Positions 47,001-56,296 of a DNA stretch of 64,000 nt are shown one piece after another. Origin of the DNA: Branchiostoma lanceolatum (taxonomy: Eukaryota; Chordata; Leptocardii; Amphioxiformes; Branchiostomatidae); NCBI RefSeq assembly GCF_035083965.1, contig NC_089722.1, forward strand, positions 29,658,642 to 29,722,641, written 5' to 3'. The position numbers were made by a program, and so were the translations under genes. Positions within the stretch are counted from its first letter, which is position 1, and each line of letters begins with the position of its first letter. The notes under the pieces are model-generated. The model did not search any database. It had not been told where the DNA came from and was given only the letters and a program-made list of their open reading frames with translations.

Positions 47001-50000
47001 TCTGATTTATGGCCCCTATTGCTTGGTGATCGTTTTCGCTGTGCATAGATATTTTGTATCTCCTGAAAAGCCCGTGAGTTGTAGTATTTTTGGGCCTGGT
47101 GAAGTTGGTTCGCCATCGTATTAGTCCCGCCAACGGTGATGGTTTTTTTTTGCCTGATGACCCGAATAGCCTCGTTTTTAATGCATTTTCACCGAATTTG
47201 CGTCATCGGAGGTTGCGACAAAGTTATCACATGACTTTTTAATTTTTTCATTTTTTAGAGACACCATTTGCTAAGCTTTCTCAGCATATATGCCGTGACC
47301 CCAGGAAATCTTGTTTTTTCCGAGCAGGTTCGATCAAAAAAGTGTAAAAAAAAAGATAATTTTCGGGTCCAAAATTTACATTTTACTATGGTTTCTACCC
47401 AAAATAAAGGGACAATGGACAATACCAATAAATACATTGGAAAGCAGCAGAAAACGGCTTTTTGACCATGTGATTACATTTTCCGTCCTGCTTTTCTTGG
47501 CGGAATTGTAGCCCGTCGACCTGAGGGGGTCGGCCTACATACGAAATCACAAAAAAACTCCGGTCCGAGACCAAAAGGCTTGACATGTAAGAAAAGCTGC
47601 TGGCCCTTTCCAATTTAATGAGTACACTCTATATGGGAAAAGCTGCTCAGCTGTTTACTGCAATAGTTAAAGGCAGTTTTTTTAGTGTATTATGTTTGCT
47701 GAGGGACTGGTGTGCCATGGGGAAGTGTGAGGATTGCTGTTATTTGTGACATGTTGATTTATAGCTCGTAAACACAGCATCCTCCAAGGATGCAAGGGAT
47801 ACCCAGGAACATCTTAGTTGGGGCCTTTAGAATTTGAAGTCTCTTGACATGAAGTGCTTTACAGAAACTTATTTCTGTATCTTTTGATTCAATGGTTTAG
47901 GTAGATTCTAATCAAAGCTTCTTGACGTTTTCTACTTTCTACATTGAATTTCTTATTCAGACAATACATTAGATGACAAAACACAATTCAAGGCAAGAAA
48001 TACACACCTTAGAACATTTTAATCACAGTTGTAGTTCCACTGGTGTGGAATGACACATGAAGATTTGTGGACGCAGTGCCCACAATGCCCCCAAGTAAAA
48101 GACAAGAGGAAAATTAACCAGAGGGGACGAGACAACTAGAATATTTCCCTCAATGCTGGTCATGAAATTGTGGCATTGTTGAACCTCAAACTATTATCTC
48201 CAACATACTACATGTAATTCTACAGTTTCTGCCTCACAGTCTTTTGTTCTATGAAACAGTTTACTTCTGATCATAAGAAGAGGCTACTTTTGGTCACATG
48301 GAGATAACTAATGGTGTCCCTCAGGCATGGAACACAATTTGTCCAGAGAAACACTAAGACCAGTTCTAGAGCCACACTCAGTGAGGTCACAGAATTCTAC
48401 CAGTTTCCAGAATAAGGAGAGACATTCAACCAATTGTCTATCTGACTGTGTGGGTAATGAGGAGTTTTACAAAAATAACAGCATTAACCAACTGGGTAAA
48501 ATGCCCTGGTTTTCTGATGCAAAGCAATTAGTAACACTGAAGCTAAGTGACTGGGGGGAGGGGGGCTTCTCAAATGTGATAAGCAATTTACCAAGCTTGA
48601 AACCACAACTTCATAGAGTCTAGTGAGATATTCATCAAGAAACCTTCAGTTGTATCAATACGCAAGGGAGATAAACAAAAATCTTTCTTGAGCTGCTATC
48701 TATAGCATAATTATAAGGAAAATTTACCTTGAACTCAGCTTTTTACTGAAATGGCAAGAACTTCACTTAAAACATTCTGCGGTGTTTATAATGACATAGG
48801 AAAGTACCCATGTGACTATTCTTTGCCATCTTTATCATCACCTCAATAGCAGAGCTATTATCATTAAACCATTGCTGAGTAACTGCAGGAAATGTAATCA
48901 GTATATTGAAATGGCTTCTAGATCTATCCACGCATCTGGGGCACTTAAGAGGCTTGTTTTTGTTCATCCACTATGTTTTCAGTCGCTGGCCTTGCTAATT
49001 GACCTGCCATCAGTTTTACGTCAGGAGACATTTCCTCTTCACACAAAGATAATTGGAAACACCATTGTGTCGTAAACCTGATCTTCTTCCAGGTGCTCCT
49101 ATTCCCAGCTGTATCATTACCTGATTGAAAGGAAGCTACCTGTACTTATAACTATCACTCACATGCCCACATGAGACAGATAAGGATGTAGCTTCCTATC
49201 TAAGGCCACAGCCAGAGAATCTACATGACTTGTATCCGGAAAAGGGACTATTTGATTCCTTGGTTCTATGACTTTTTAAAATGATAATATAGCAAAAGGA
49301 CAACATAAATGTAGAGGGCAGGAAGGAGAACTTGAATATAACTCTATTGGATCCATAAAACTGAGTGCACCCAAGGTGTAAACCTGGTCCTCTGGCTTTG
49401 TTTTCGACATGTTTTTCCACTTAAGCATATTTTCAAAACATCCGAGAACCAACCAATTAAATTTCTGTGGCCTAACAGATGTCTGCTTGTCTGATTTCTG
49501 TGATACTCTAAGAGCTTTACTTAGGTCTACCCAGGGAGCTTCTATGGCAATCTCTTCTTAACAAAAGTAATACCTTAGAAATCCAAAATCATTGTTATGT
49601 GTTATGTCACAACCTTTGGCAATAAGATAAGTTACCAATCCTATAGCTAACCGACATCTTTCACACCACAACCATTTGGCAGTAAGATAGCTGAGGCTGC
49701 AAATTTTGGTGTGTGGTTTTGAATTTTTTGTTTTCATTCCCCACCTCAGTAAACTACCTCATTATTGAGAGTCTGGAGAGGTACGACTACTTCTACGGAG
49801 AGTCGCTGAAGGTGGAGTGTCCCACGGGCTCGGGAAACGTCATGAGACTGAAAAACGTCGCCCACGAGCTGTCACGTCGTCTGTCGCGACTTTTCATCGC
49901 TGACAAGACCGGGAAACGCCCCTGTCATGGCGAGAGTGAAAGGTACAATCACGTCAAGATTGAGGGTTTCAAGAAGCTTTCTACTATAGTCTTCTACATG

Positions 50001-50321
50001 ATTAACCTTCTTTGTGACGAGGTAGCTTATAAGCACAAACCTCAAAGGCTTTTGTGGCTGATTGGATAGCTGGGAGTAAGGATAAAGGCCTTATGTCCTG
50101 AAATATCCTTCTTTGATGGTAAGGGCTTTTCCTTGATGAAAAAAAATGGGTGAGAAAGGACATAATTTTTTCAAACAAAAGCCCTTGCTATAGGCTCATA
50201 TTTGCTTGTATGATTAAAGTTTATTGCTGGACAGTTTTACATGATACAATGCATGGCAAGAATAGCAAAGCAATCAACCCAATGATGATGATGATTTTGA
50301 TGATGATGATGATGATTGTGT

Positions 50322-50403
<82 letters not shown>

Positions 50404-51208
50404 AATCCTCAAAATCCTCAAAATGTTGTTTCTTCAGGTACAAAACAGACCCCCACTGGAAGGATCTGGTGCTGTTCTATGAGTACTTCCATGGAGACAC
50501 CGGCAGGGGTTGTGGAGCAAGGTATGTGCCTTTGAAATACAACAATCTTGATACAACAAAGTACAGCAACTTTCCAAAGGTCTTCTACAACTATACATGC
50601 AAACAAACAATTAGATACATGTCACCAAGTGTTTTCTAAATCTTTTCAATCTGTATAGAGATGGGAACAAAACGTTAACTTTCTAAACTTTGCAATGTCG
50701 GCTGGAGTTATGCCGGTTTTGAATAGAGAATTGAAAGTAGTATTTGAGTTGTGTAAAAAAAGGTAGCTATAGTCCCATAGCCTCTTGAGGCCGTAGGGGC
50801 AGTGGGTTGTTAACCCACTGTGTCTAGGGCACCGTATTGGAAGGTGGAGTCGATCTCTTTCCTTCCACATCCTTTACCTCCCTAAACAAAGTTAGGTATA
50901 CATTTTTACACCTGGGTGGAGTGAGAAAAGTGCCTTTCCCTAGGGATGCAACATCTAGCCGGGAATGCCAGGAATCAAACCTGTGACCTCTAAATCTCTA
51001 GCCTAGCCACCCGTCCATTTGACGCCACTGAGTTGTGTCTTTAGTTTTGTTCAGATCTAGAGCACTAAGTTAAAAGCATTGAAGACAATTCAAGAGATTC
51101 TAAAATGTTTGTTGACTTGTATTAAGATTATCTTTGTTTCCCCGATACAGCCACCAGACAGGCTGGACTGCTCTAGTTGCTAACTGTCTGGATCGACTGA
51201 CTCACTAA
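31964..51208 (+). CDS. GH63-type glycoside hydrolase (YMR196W / glucosylglycerate-hydrolase-like), 18 exons, complete
   Basis: Eighteen GT-AG exons (listed separately) join in consistent phases into one 2679-nt frame: 892 residues plus stop. Family landmarks in order: [20 protein letters not shown] (19-38), RWGEDG (60-65), GNHGED (102-107) and [10 protein letters not shown] after it, [11 protein letters not shown] (from 482), DGFYYD (625-630), [11 protein letters not shown] (before 738), NSNWRGPIW (771-779), [11 protein letters not shown] (from 860), [11 protein letters not shown] at the end. These mark the GH63-like (alpha/alpha)6-barrel proteins that include yeast YMR196W and bacterial glucosyl- or mannosylglycerate hydrolases. 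By analogy with GH63, Asp484 would be the catalytic acid and Glu861 the base. There is no signal peptide or membrane anchor, unlike ER glucosidase I (also GH63), so a cytosolic enzyme is likely. The start ATG has a good context (GAAATGG); an in-frame ATG 69 nt upstream (31895) is less likely. The substrate is unknown. Nothing looks broken. Confidence 0.93.
32808..32832. repeat. Short palindrome
   Basis: CCAAGGAGGTT-T-AACCTCCTTGG forms an 11-bp stem with a 1-nt centre. A related GGAGGTT/AACCTCC hairpin lies near 12540. Confidence 0.8.
32945..33130. repeat. Hairpin-containing minisatellite in intron 1
   Basis: About four units of 45-55 bp. The typical unit is GCACTATTGACAGGAT-TTCC, then TGTCAATAAGA-TTTT. 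Most units contain a small inverted repeat (TTGACAGG...CCTGTCAA). Confidence 0.8.
33250..33480 (+). repeat. Fragment of the complex 'TTCGCC' repeat, abutting exon 2
   Basis: Starts TTACTTTCGCCTAGAAGGTT and runs through AATAACTCAAGAAGGCC, ATATTTGGCATGTGAGTAGG, TTTTGGGCCCCCTTAGCGG and GTACTGCAGCAGAAC. It ends about 16 bp before the exon 2 acceptor. Confidence 0.75.
33497..33657 (+). CDS. GH63-type gene exon 2
   Basis: Residues 45-98 and one base of codon 99. It follows a TTCCTTCCAG acceptor, begins [20 protein letters not shown] and ends KERLYGLTG. The last part of intron 1 before it is a fragment of the complex repeat. Confidence 0.95.
34370..34552 (+). CDS. GH63-type gene exon 3
   Basis: Residues 99-159 (part of 160). 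Contains [20 protein letters not shown] and [19 protein letters not shown], strongly conserved in the family. Confidence 0.95.
34980..35275. repeat. Probable 3' fragment of the complex repeat in intron 3
   Basis: The end reads CATGGAGGTGTGAGATCTTC, then GAACTCTTGTTG, resembling the closing segment of the 3.1-kb copy (GGTATGAGGTCGTGGAACTC). Upstream it has ATTAATTAATTA and TGCATAACTAATGAA phrases. Confidence 0.5.
36151..36343. mobile_element. 193-bp inverted-repeat element (MITE family C, copy 1)
   Basis: The left end TTACTGTAAATGCAGAAATG matches the reverse complement of the right end (TTACTGTAAATGCAGAGATG) with one mismatch. GCGG...CCGC blocks further in also pair. No coding capacity. Confidence 0.8.
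36355..36731 (+). repeat. tRNA-derived SINE-like element with (CAAA)n tail
   Basis: Head: TGGTGTGACGGTATGG (box-A-like) and GGTTTGAATACC (box-B-like). Body: CTTGGAAAAGGCACTTAACA, GAGTACCTAGCTTTCGGTTA, GGACATTAAATGGAGGTCC, CACACTTATTGAAAAGAGTA. The tail has about eight CAAA units at 36700-36731. Related copies lie at 44345-44655 (-) and 45610-45825 (+, 3' part). Confidence 0.75.
37240..37482 (+). CDS. GH63-type gene exon 4
   Basis: Residues 160-240. Begins [16 protein letters not shown] and includes [15 protein letters not shown], in the N-terminal beta-sandwich region of the family. Confidence 0.95.
37838..37987 (+). CDS. GH63-type gene exon 5
   Basis: Residues 241-290. Begins [20 protein letters not shown] and ends [12 protein letters not shown] complex-repeat fragment fills most of the following intron. 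Confidence 0.95.
38025..38400 (+). repeat. Fragment of the complex 'TTCGCC' repeat in intron 5
   Basis: Runs from TTACCTTCATCAAGAAGTTT through TTATTTGGCATGTTGGTAG, GGGCCCCCTAGCAGC, TTTTGATATCTTATGTTCTG and GACATGCTATGG, filling most of the 482-bp intron. Confidence 0.75.
38470..38675 (+). CDS. GH63-type gene exon 6
   Basis: Residues 291-359. Contains [20 protein letters not shown] and ends EEAESFYK. The acceptor (CTCTTCCAG) is 70 bp past a complex-repeat fragment. Confidence 0.93.
39195..39293 (+). CDS. GH63-type gene exon 7
   Basis: Residues 360-392: [20 protein letters not shown] followed by [13 protein letters not shown]. Phase 0 at both ends. Confidence 0.95.
39367..39805. mobile_element. 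439-bp near-perfect palindrome (fold-back element) in intron 7
   Basis: Two arms of about 205 bp (39367-39571 and 39601-39805) with only scattered mismatches flank a 29-bp spacer. The outer ends read CACATCCCGACCAA on both sides (one as reverse complement); the inner edge is GCGATTTAACGTTT. No coding frame. It would form a long stable hairpin in the pre-mRNA. Confidence 0.9.
39914..40042 (+). CDS. GH63-type gene exon 8
   Basis: Residues 393-435. Includes [20 protein letters not shown] and WEYPW, the start of the catalytic (alpha/alpha)6 barrel. Phase 0 at both ends. Confidence 0.95.
40864..40980 (+). CDS. GH63-type gene exon 9
   Basis: Residues 436-474: [20 protein letters not shown], then [15 protein letters not shown]. 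The WDLAFH motif is typical of the barrel in GH63 relatives. Confidence 0.95.
41653..41804 (+). CDS. GH63-type gene exon 10 (putative catalytic acid)
   Basis: Residues 475-524. [20 protein letters not shown] carries Asp484, the expected general acid by analogy with GH63. Ends [14 protein letters not shown]. Confidence 0.95.
42253..42323 (+). CDS. GH63-type gene exon 11
   Basis: Residues 525-548, beginning in [20 protein letters not shown] and ending LDNI. A short exon, phase 2 in and phase 1 out. Confidence 0.95.
42585..42690 (+). repeat. Short dispersed repeat (SINE-tail-like), copy 2
   Basis: AACACACTTATCAAGAAGAG, TAGGGGTGACCCGATGTGCT, AGCTACTTGAAAAAGTATC: the same block as at 8690-8795, in intron 11. 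Confidence 0.55.
42793..43002 (+). CDS. GH63-type gene exon 12
   Basis: Residues 549-618. [20 protein letters not shown] and [20 protein letters not shown] are conserved barrel segments. Confidence 0.95.
43039..43257. mobile_element. Inverted-repeat element (MITE family C, copy 2)
   Basis: Starts ATACTGTAAATACCTTTACA and ends AAAGAAATTACAGTAT, with inner CGC-GTGGT blocks that pair loosely. The ends match the element at 36151-36343. Confidence 0.6.
43882..44084 (+). CDS. GH63-type gene exon 13
   Basis: Residues 619-686. [13 protein letters not shown] holds the DGFYYD motif (625-630), followed by [17 protein letters not shown]. Ends ADVAQN. Confidence 0.95.
44345..44655 (-). repeat. tRNA-derived SINE-like element
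   Basis: On the - strand: GTACTGAGTTCAAATCTCTG (box-B-like), TGTTGTGCCCTTGGGAGAGG, GAGTACCTAACTTTGGCTAG, GTTAAATGGAGGTCCTGAGT, CACACTTATCGAAACGAGTA. Same order as the + strand copy at 36355. Confidence 0.75.
45610..45825 (+). repeat. SINE-like element, 3' part
   Basis: GGAGGACGTTAAATGGAAGT, CACACTTATCGAAACCAGTA and GGGGTCCTTCCCGGTGTG match the 3' portion of the SINE-like copies at 36355 and 44345. The tRNA-like head is not recognisable. Confidence 0.65.
45934..46089 (+). CDS. GH63-type gene exon 14
   Basis: Residues 687-738. Begins [20 protein letters not shown] and ends [16 protein letters not shown]. Phase 0 at both ends. Confidence 0.95.
46146..46346 (+). mobile_element. Short inverted-repeat element (MITE family A, copy 2)
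   Basis: In intron 14. It contains GGATCTCTAGTGCAGCACTC, CAGGTATGCATAGTTTAGAT and GGTGGCGGAATTATGTACCC, and ends TGTTAGTAGATGTTA. About 70-80% like copy 3 at 52491 by eye. Confidence 0.75.
46738..46867 (+). CDS. GH63-type gene exon 15
   Basis: Residues 739-781. Ends with [26 protein letters not shown] (774-779) is a GH63-family hallmark. Confidence 0.95.
49750..49942 (+). CDS. GH63-type gene exon 16
   Basis: Residues 782-845. [20 protein letters not shown], then [12 protein letters not shown]. It follows the longest coding-region gap (intron 15, about 2.9 kb), in which I see no gene. Confidence 0.95.
50281..50402. repeat. (GAT)n microsatellite
   Basis: About 40 nearly pure GAT/ATG triplets in intron 16, ending 35 bp before exon 17. 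The poly-Met, poly-Ile and poly-His frames here are only this repeat translated. Confidence 0.98.
50438..50521 (+). CDS. GH63-type gene exon 17 (putative catalytic base)
   Basis: Residues 846-873. [20 protein letters not shown] holds Glu861, the expected general base. Its acceptor lies 35 bp after a (GAT)n microsatellite. Confidence 0.95.
50770..51020 (-). repeat. tRNA-derived SINE-like element
   Basis: On the - strand: GTCACAGGTTTGATTCCTGG (box-B-like), GCATCCCTAGGGAAAGGCAC, TTTTCTCACTCCACCCAGGT. Same order of blocks as the copy at 24000-24215. It lies in intron 17. Confidence 0.65.
51151..51208 (+). CDS. GH63-type gene exon 18 and stop
   Basis: Residues 874-892, [19 protein letters not shown], then [14 protein letters not shown] is the conserved end of the family, so the protein is not truncated. 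Confidence 0.95.
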
Positions 51209-53680
51209 ACAAGGTGCTGCTACAATCTTCACAAGACACAAGATAGGCAGAACTATGTAGTTTAAATCATAATTGTAATCAGGTGATTCCCTGAAACTGA
51301 AATTACTAACTCTTTAAAGTGATTTACAATTGGTAAACTACTGACAGAAAGACTGTAGTAATTTTAAGCCAAGCCATCATTGTCTTAACATATCTTTATC
51401 CTTGTCGTCATCGTATTTGTGTTTTGTATGAAGTTTGTATTTTTCTAACCATTCAGTGATAGTCTATGGTTATTTAGTTTTGGGGTTAGGTATTGAATTG
51501 TTTGGTGAAGAAAGGCTCTGTGAAGTATTAAAGAAGTTGGTTATTGGTTGTTTTCTAATAAGAGATATATTTAGTATATCTTAACTCCTTACATTTGTAA
51601 CTAGCTCCTTACAAGTTCTTTTCGTTCTTAGTTTAGGTATGTAGCATAATTTGTGTGTTGGAAAACTATGACAACTAACCTTAATTTCCATATGGATCAA
51701 TTTTGAAATGTGTATATTTTTCATGGCAGGGTCATTTTAAGCACAAGCCACAGTTTATTTGTTAGGAGAGATATTCTTGTTCCAATATTATACCATTTTG
51801 TGGAAATTCTTGTGGATGAAAATAGTAGAAAACCAGAACAAAAAGATTAATTGAGTTAGCTTTGATATAGCCAGCCCTAATCATATTAATCATTCCATAA
51901 TTCCAGCTCAAGGCATCCTAATACTGCTCTATTTCTAAATGTATCAGCTTTACCACTAAAATTACCCCTTCTTCACTCTATTGATAGCTAAGAGGAAGGG
52001 TTGATATGCTGTATTAAAGAAAATAGTTATCTCAAGTGACTTGGTGATTTCCAATTAATGTGTCAGTAAGTGCTCCAAATAAGTACAGAAACCAAATAAC
52101 TACTGATAATGAAACAAATCATAGTTATATAGCCAGATTTAATCATAGTTATAAGCCTTAGCTACCCTACCACCGCGCTGTTTCCAAAAATATCAGCCAC
52201 TGGTCACCTCCATTCCACAGCTTCACCTCTTATCCAGTTCATTGACAACTGAGAAGAAAGGATCCTGTGGGAAGAAGGTAGTAATAATAAAAATGCTAAG
52301 AAGTAACTCTTGGCAATCAGTGTGGTTTTACTTTGATGGACATGTTCACCCAGCTATGAATCCTGTCAGCTTTACAAAGTAGAGTGGATTCACTCCTCAA
52401 GCTAACCGAATCCAGCCAGCTTTGATACAACCATCTTTAATCATAGTTATTCCCCACTGCCTGTTCAAGATGCCCAATAACACTGTTATATAACCTCCAT
52501 TCATAATCACCTGGGTTACATAAATCCACCACTTGAAAAACAATGGGTTTGATAGATCTCTAGTGCAGCACCCCCCAGGTATGCACAGTTTAGACATACA
52601 GGAGTGCATTATACTGGGGATGTTTGGTTGGAGATTTGTTTGGACCTATCTTTTCAGGGTGGCAGAATTATGTACCCTGGTGGAATTATGTTAGTAGATG
52701 TTATATCTACATTGTATATGTTTCCAAAATTATCAGCCTTACAACTGTTTACCACTTGGTTTAACCTCTTATTCACTGTATTGATGGCAAAGATGGTAGC
52801 GTCTTTGCCCACTGAAATATCATAGTAAACTGATCTGAAGTGACTAGCTCTGGAAGATCAGTCTGATTCTACTTAGATTAACATGACGGGATGTTCACCC
52901 AGCTGTGACATAGTGTTCTGATGGGTGCTATTCTTATGAAGTCCGGTGCAAGCCCGGTTAACTGTAAGTGGAGGGATAATGAGAATGGACGTAAGTGCAC
53001 AGTGTTAATGGGATCTAGAGGAATATGGTCAGCATGACAATGAGCAAACTGACATACAGTTGATTATATTCTAGGGCCTAGGAAGAAAAAGGTTTACAGA
53101 AAGGAAAGAGGGTGTTTAGAGTTTCTGTTGGGCACACACATTTGTGCAAATTAAAGTGCATTTCTGACAGAAAATCCGTTTTGTTAGCAGTGTCACAATG
53201 ATGATCTTGCTGTGGAGAGGTCTCAAAAACTGCAAACATAAAACCACTGCAAATATTTCCAGACTTACAGAAGCCTGTTAGAGATTGCAGTGTGGAATTT
53301 TACAGGTTGTAGGAACACAAACAATTGGTCAGTGGAATAAGTGTCTTACCGGCCATGTTGATTAGTGGTTGAATATACAAACCGAATTGAATTTTGTGGT
53401 TGAATATACAAACCAAACTGAATTTTGTACAAATTTATCAGATATTGTAAGGCCACATTCCAGGTTGCTGGTATAAAAAGAAGGAAACTTTGTAATTGAT
53501 TTTGATAATAAATAAATATCATGTCTCTTAAGTTTATGATTAACTCGTATTAAGGAACTCAGTCTGACCAATGAAGTATTAAGAATGTATTATATATTGT
53601 GTTATCAGCCATGAAACCTAATCTTTGTGATGTAGTTGTAATGTTATACCACATGACATGATGTACAAGATTTTAATAAA
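51209..53680 (+). other. Probable 3' UTR / 3' flank of the GH63-type gene
   Basis: No further coding exon of this gene is expected, because the family's C-terminal motif is complete. An AATAAA followed by T-rich sequence lies at 53675-53680; nearer signals are weaker. A family A inverted-repeat element (52491-52703) sits inside. Confidence 0.4.
52491..52703 (+). mobile_element. Short inverted-repeat element (MITE family A, copy 3)
   Basis: Starts TAACCTCCATTCATAATCAC, contains GATCTCTAGTGCAGCACCCC and GGTGGCAGAATTATGTACCC, and ends TGTTAGTAGATGTTA. TATA lies outside both ends, so a TA or TATA target duplication is possible. Confidence 0.8.
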
Positions 53681-55170
53681 CCCTTTACATTGCACCAAGT
53701 GGTGGAAATTTAATGCACAATCTAAACGTGAGCCTTTTGTTAACATTTCAATTGTGTATGTGTACTATTATTATCTTTTTATCAATTTATATGAAGAAGG
53801 AAGCCTATCAAGGTGAACTTCTCTACGTACCACCACTGATAATGTAGAAGGAAATGAGAGTGACAGAAAAATATATTTGCAATGAGATTGTAGTAGATTA
53901 ACGAATGCGTTTAGGCCAGCCTAAGTATAGTTTACATCAAAGAAATAGTGCAGCAGATATTTAAATACGTGTGTTGGAAGTTTTTTTATTATTATCAGAT
54001 TCAATTGAAAGTATGTTTGTATAGACCAATGCTGAAGGTGGTGGCAGTGGATTATAGTGTCTTAACTTGTACTTTAAGGTTTCCGCAAGGAAAACACGAA
54101 AACAAGCAAGACAGTGAATAGTAAGGGTCAATTCAAATACATGTATTACCCTTATACAATAAGAGGAATTAGACTGATACAACAAGAATGTGGAAGCTTG
54201 CGGAGCTTTCGATTACCATCTTGCGCCTACCCGTTTTTTCTTGAAACAACCCAGTCTTGAATACTATTGAATAAAAGTGTATGCATTCCTTCTGTGACCC
54301 GTGTATATGTTCTAGATGTCAGCAAACTGCCAGGCATGTGCAATTTTCATTATGCTTTCGTGTACATGTACTTGAACCTGACTTTCAAATTGCTTTGCAA
54401 ATTTCAAGGGAAGGATCAAAGTTTCAAGATGTATCTAATTACGGGGTGTTTATACTGAAAAGAAGTGCTATTAGCATGGTAAAAGTTTGTAATTATAGAT
54501 GCAGGTAATGATAGCATGGTATTGTACAGTGTTTAATTATATACATGTGCACAATATAATTATATGCAGAAGGATTGGAGACTATAGTTAGGCCACAGGA
54601 AGTTAGTTCTATGGATGACATGCTCTGCAGACTACAAATATAATGCGAAAGTACGGCAGAAAAACGAGATGACAGAATTTTAAGATAGAGGCCACATATG
54701 TAAGATGAATTGAGAAAAAAAACATAGTATCACATCCGACAAGTCTTTTTATTCCTTTATCTAAGAAGCGCACAAAATTAAACCAAGTTGGTAACTACAC
54801 TCCATGTTACCACACTAGTGGATCCTACAAATACACTCAAGACTAAATACATTTCATTTCTTTGGGTTTTGTCACGTTGACAATCTCTGGTGGGAACACA
54901 TGTTGTTGTTTTTTTAAGTTGGAAAATCAAAGTGCGTGCCGTTCTAGCCTGTTATCTACTTGCTGTGGTAATCATAGGCGTGATTATATACTTTTACACT
55001 ATCCTTGTGTAGAAATATGGATTTATAATGAATTTTGCTGACCTATATGTGTGAAGATAATGATTCTCATTATGTGACGCAGTAGGGGCTCGCTACATCT
55101 GGAAGGAAAATGTGTGACGGGTCATTCAGGGTAATATGGACCACCAGCGCATGGCCTAAATGTCCATTCC
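53681..55170. other. Intergenic, no gene recognised
   Basis: AT-rich, with short frames of no recognisable family. It lies between the 3' end of the GH63-type gene and the 3' end of the GPCR gene, which converge here. Confidence 0.45.
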
Positions 55171-55440
55171 AATTTCACAGAATTCATACTTGGAATACAG
55201 ACAAGTTTTACAAAATTCGCTACTAAGCAACATTACTTCTACGAAATTCATTATAGGATCCAACACTAAGAAACATACCAAGTTTACGGAATTCATACAA
55301 TCCTTACTATCAGTAAAACCCCTATGAATTCCGTAGAATTGCTATGTTTCTTAATACTGGTTCGTATCAATTCCGTAAAATTCGTTTGTATTCCACAAAA
55401 CTCGAATGAATTCCATACAATTCCTATAAATATTTTTTAC
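55170..55440. repeat. Imperfect palindrome rich in GAATTC/CGTA phrases
   Basis: ACGGAATTCATACAATCC and AACACTAAGAAACATACC on the left have inverted partners on the right (TGAATTCCGTAGAATTG, CTATGTTTCTTAATACTGG). Probably a decayed inverted-repeat element. Confidence 0.5.
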
Positions 55441-55898
55441 CCCTATTGTTACACCAAAGGATTACACATATGCTGAACAATACATATACAGGATGTGCTG
55501 TACATTTCTAAAAAGGTATACTCTAACACAGGCTGTGAACAATGGACTGAGCAGAAGAGACAGGTGCCTAGGCAAACCACTGTTGAGTTGACCAAAGTTT
55601 TATTCACTTACTGCACATAATCCTATGTCATTGACACCACAATTTCACAAATCAATTAATCACACACACAATGTTTGCAGCAAACAGATAAATATCAAGA
55701 AAGATTTCTTATTGCACAACTCTTACTGATAACTCAGGAGAACCAGATTCAAGAAAAGGACAAAACGGGAATACTTTTACAGGTAATTGCACTTAACTTA
55801 TGGTGCAAAGCAAATTGTCAGAATGTGAATCTTAAAACTAAATTCTGAATACACAAAGTCATTTTTAGAGTATCAGATGTACATATGCTTTCAGGACT

Positions 55899-56288
55899 AA
55901 GGGTGGGTACCGGTACAGAAAACCCAGGTCTGGTCCAGATCCAGAGGATCAGGTCCATGCAGGTCCGTACCTGAACCTGGACCTGACTACTGTAGAAGGG
56001 TAGGACTATGTGAGAGCTGGAAATAATGTTGAAATTGTCTATTGGAATGGTCTTAGTTTCTTCCAATGCACATACAACTAAGATGCTAAAATGTGTATGA
56101 CATTTGTGTGACTGTTTGTTTTAGTTTGCGGCAAGATCTTAGATTCTACCGCAATAACACTCTATTTAACGCAATCATTTGTGTTCATTTTCTAATTGGT
56201 CCAACAACCGGTCCACTATTTTTTCCGGACCGGTCCAGCAAGAAATACCGGTTTTGTACCGGTACACGGTACCGGTACCCACCCCTAT
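55899..56288. mobile_element. 390-bp hAT-type non-autonomous element with 8-bp target duplication
   Basis: The ends are inverted: AAGGGTGGGTACCGGTAC at the left, and ATAGGGGTGGGTACCGGTAC as the reverse complement of the right end. TCAGGACT flanks it directly on both sides (55891-55898 and 56289-56296). An 8-bp duplication with such ends is typical of hAT elements. Inside are many ACCGGT, CCTGGACC and CCGGTCC motifs. No transposase. Confidence 0.9.
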
Positions 56289-56296
56289 TCAGGACT

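Noticed and set aside
50150..50482. Poly-Met, poly-Ile and poly-His frames
   Set aside because: They are the (GAT)n microsatellite in intron 16 read in different frames.
2886..51208. Idea of a functional gene cluster (PHKG with the GH63-type enzyme)
   Set aside because: Both relate to glucosides, but they are 25 kb apart with an unrelated neuropeptide gene on the other strand and a tRNA between; no shared regulatory signal is visible.
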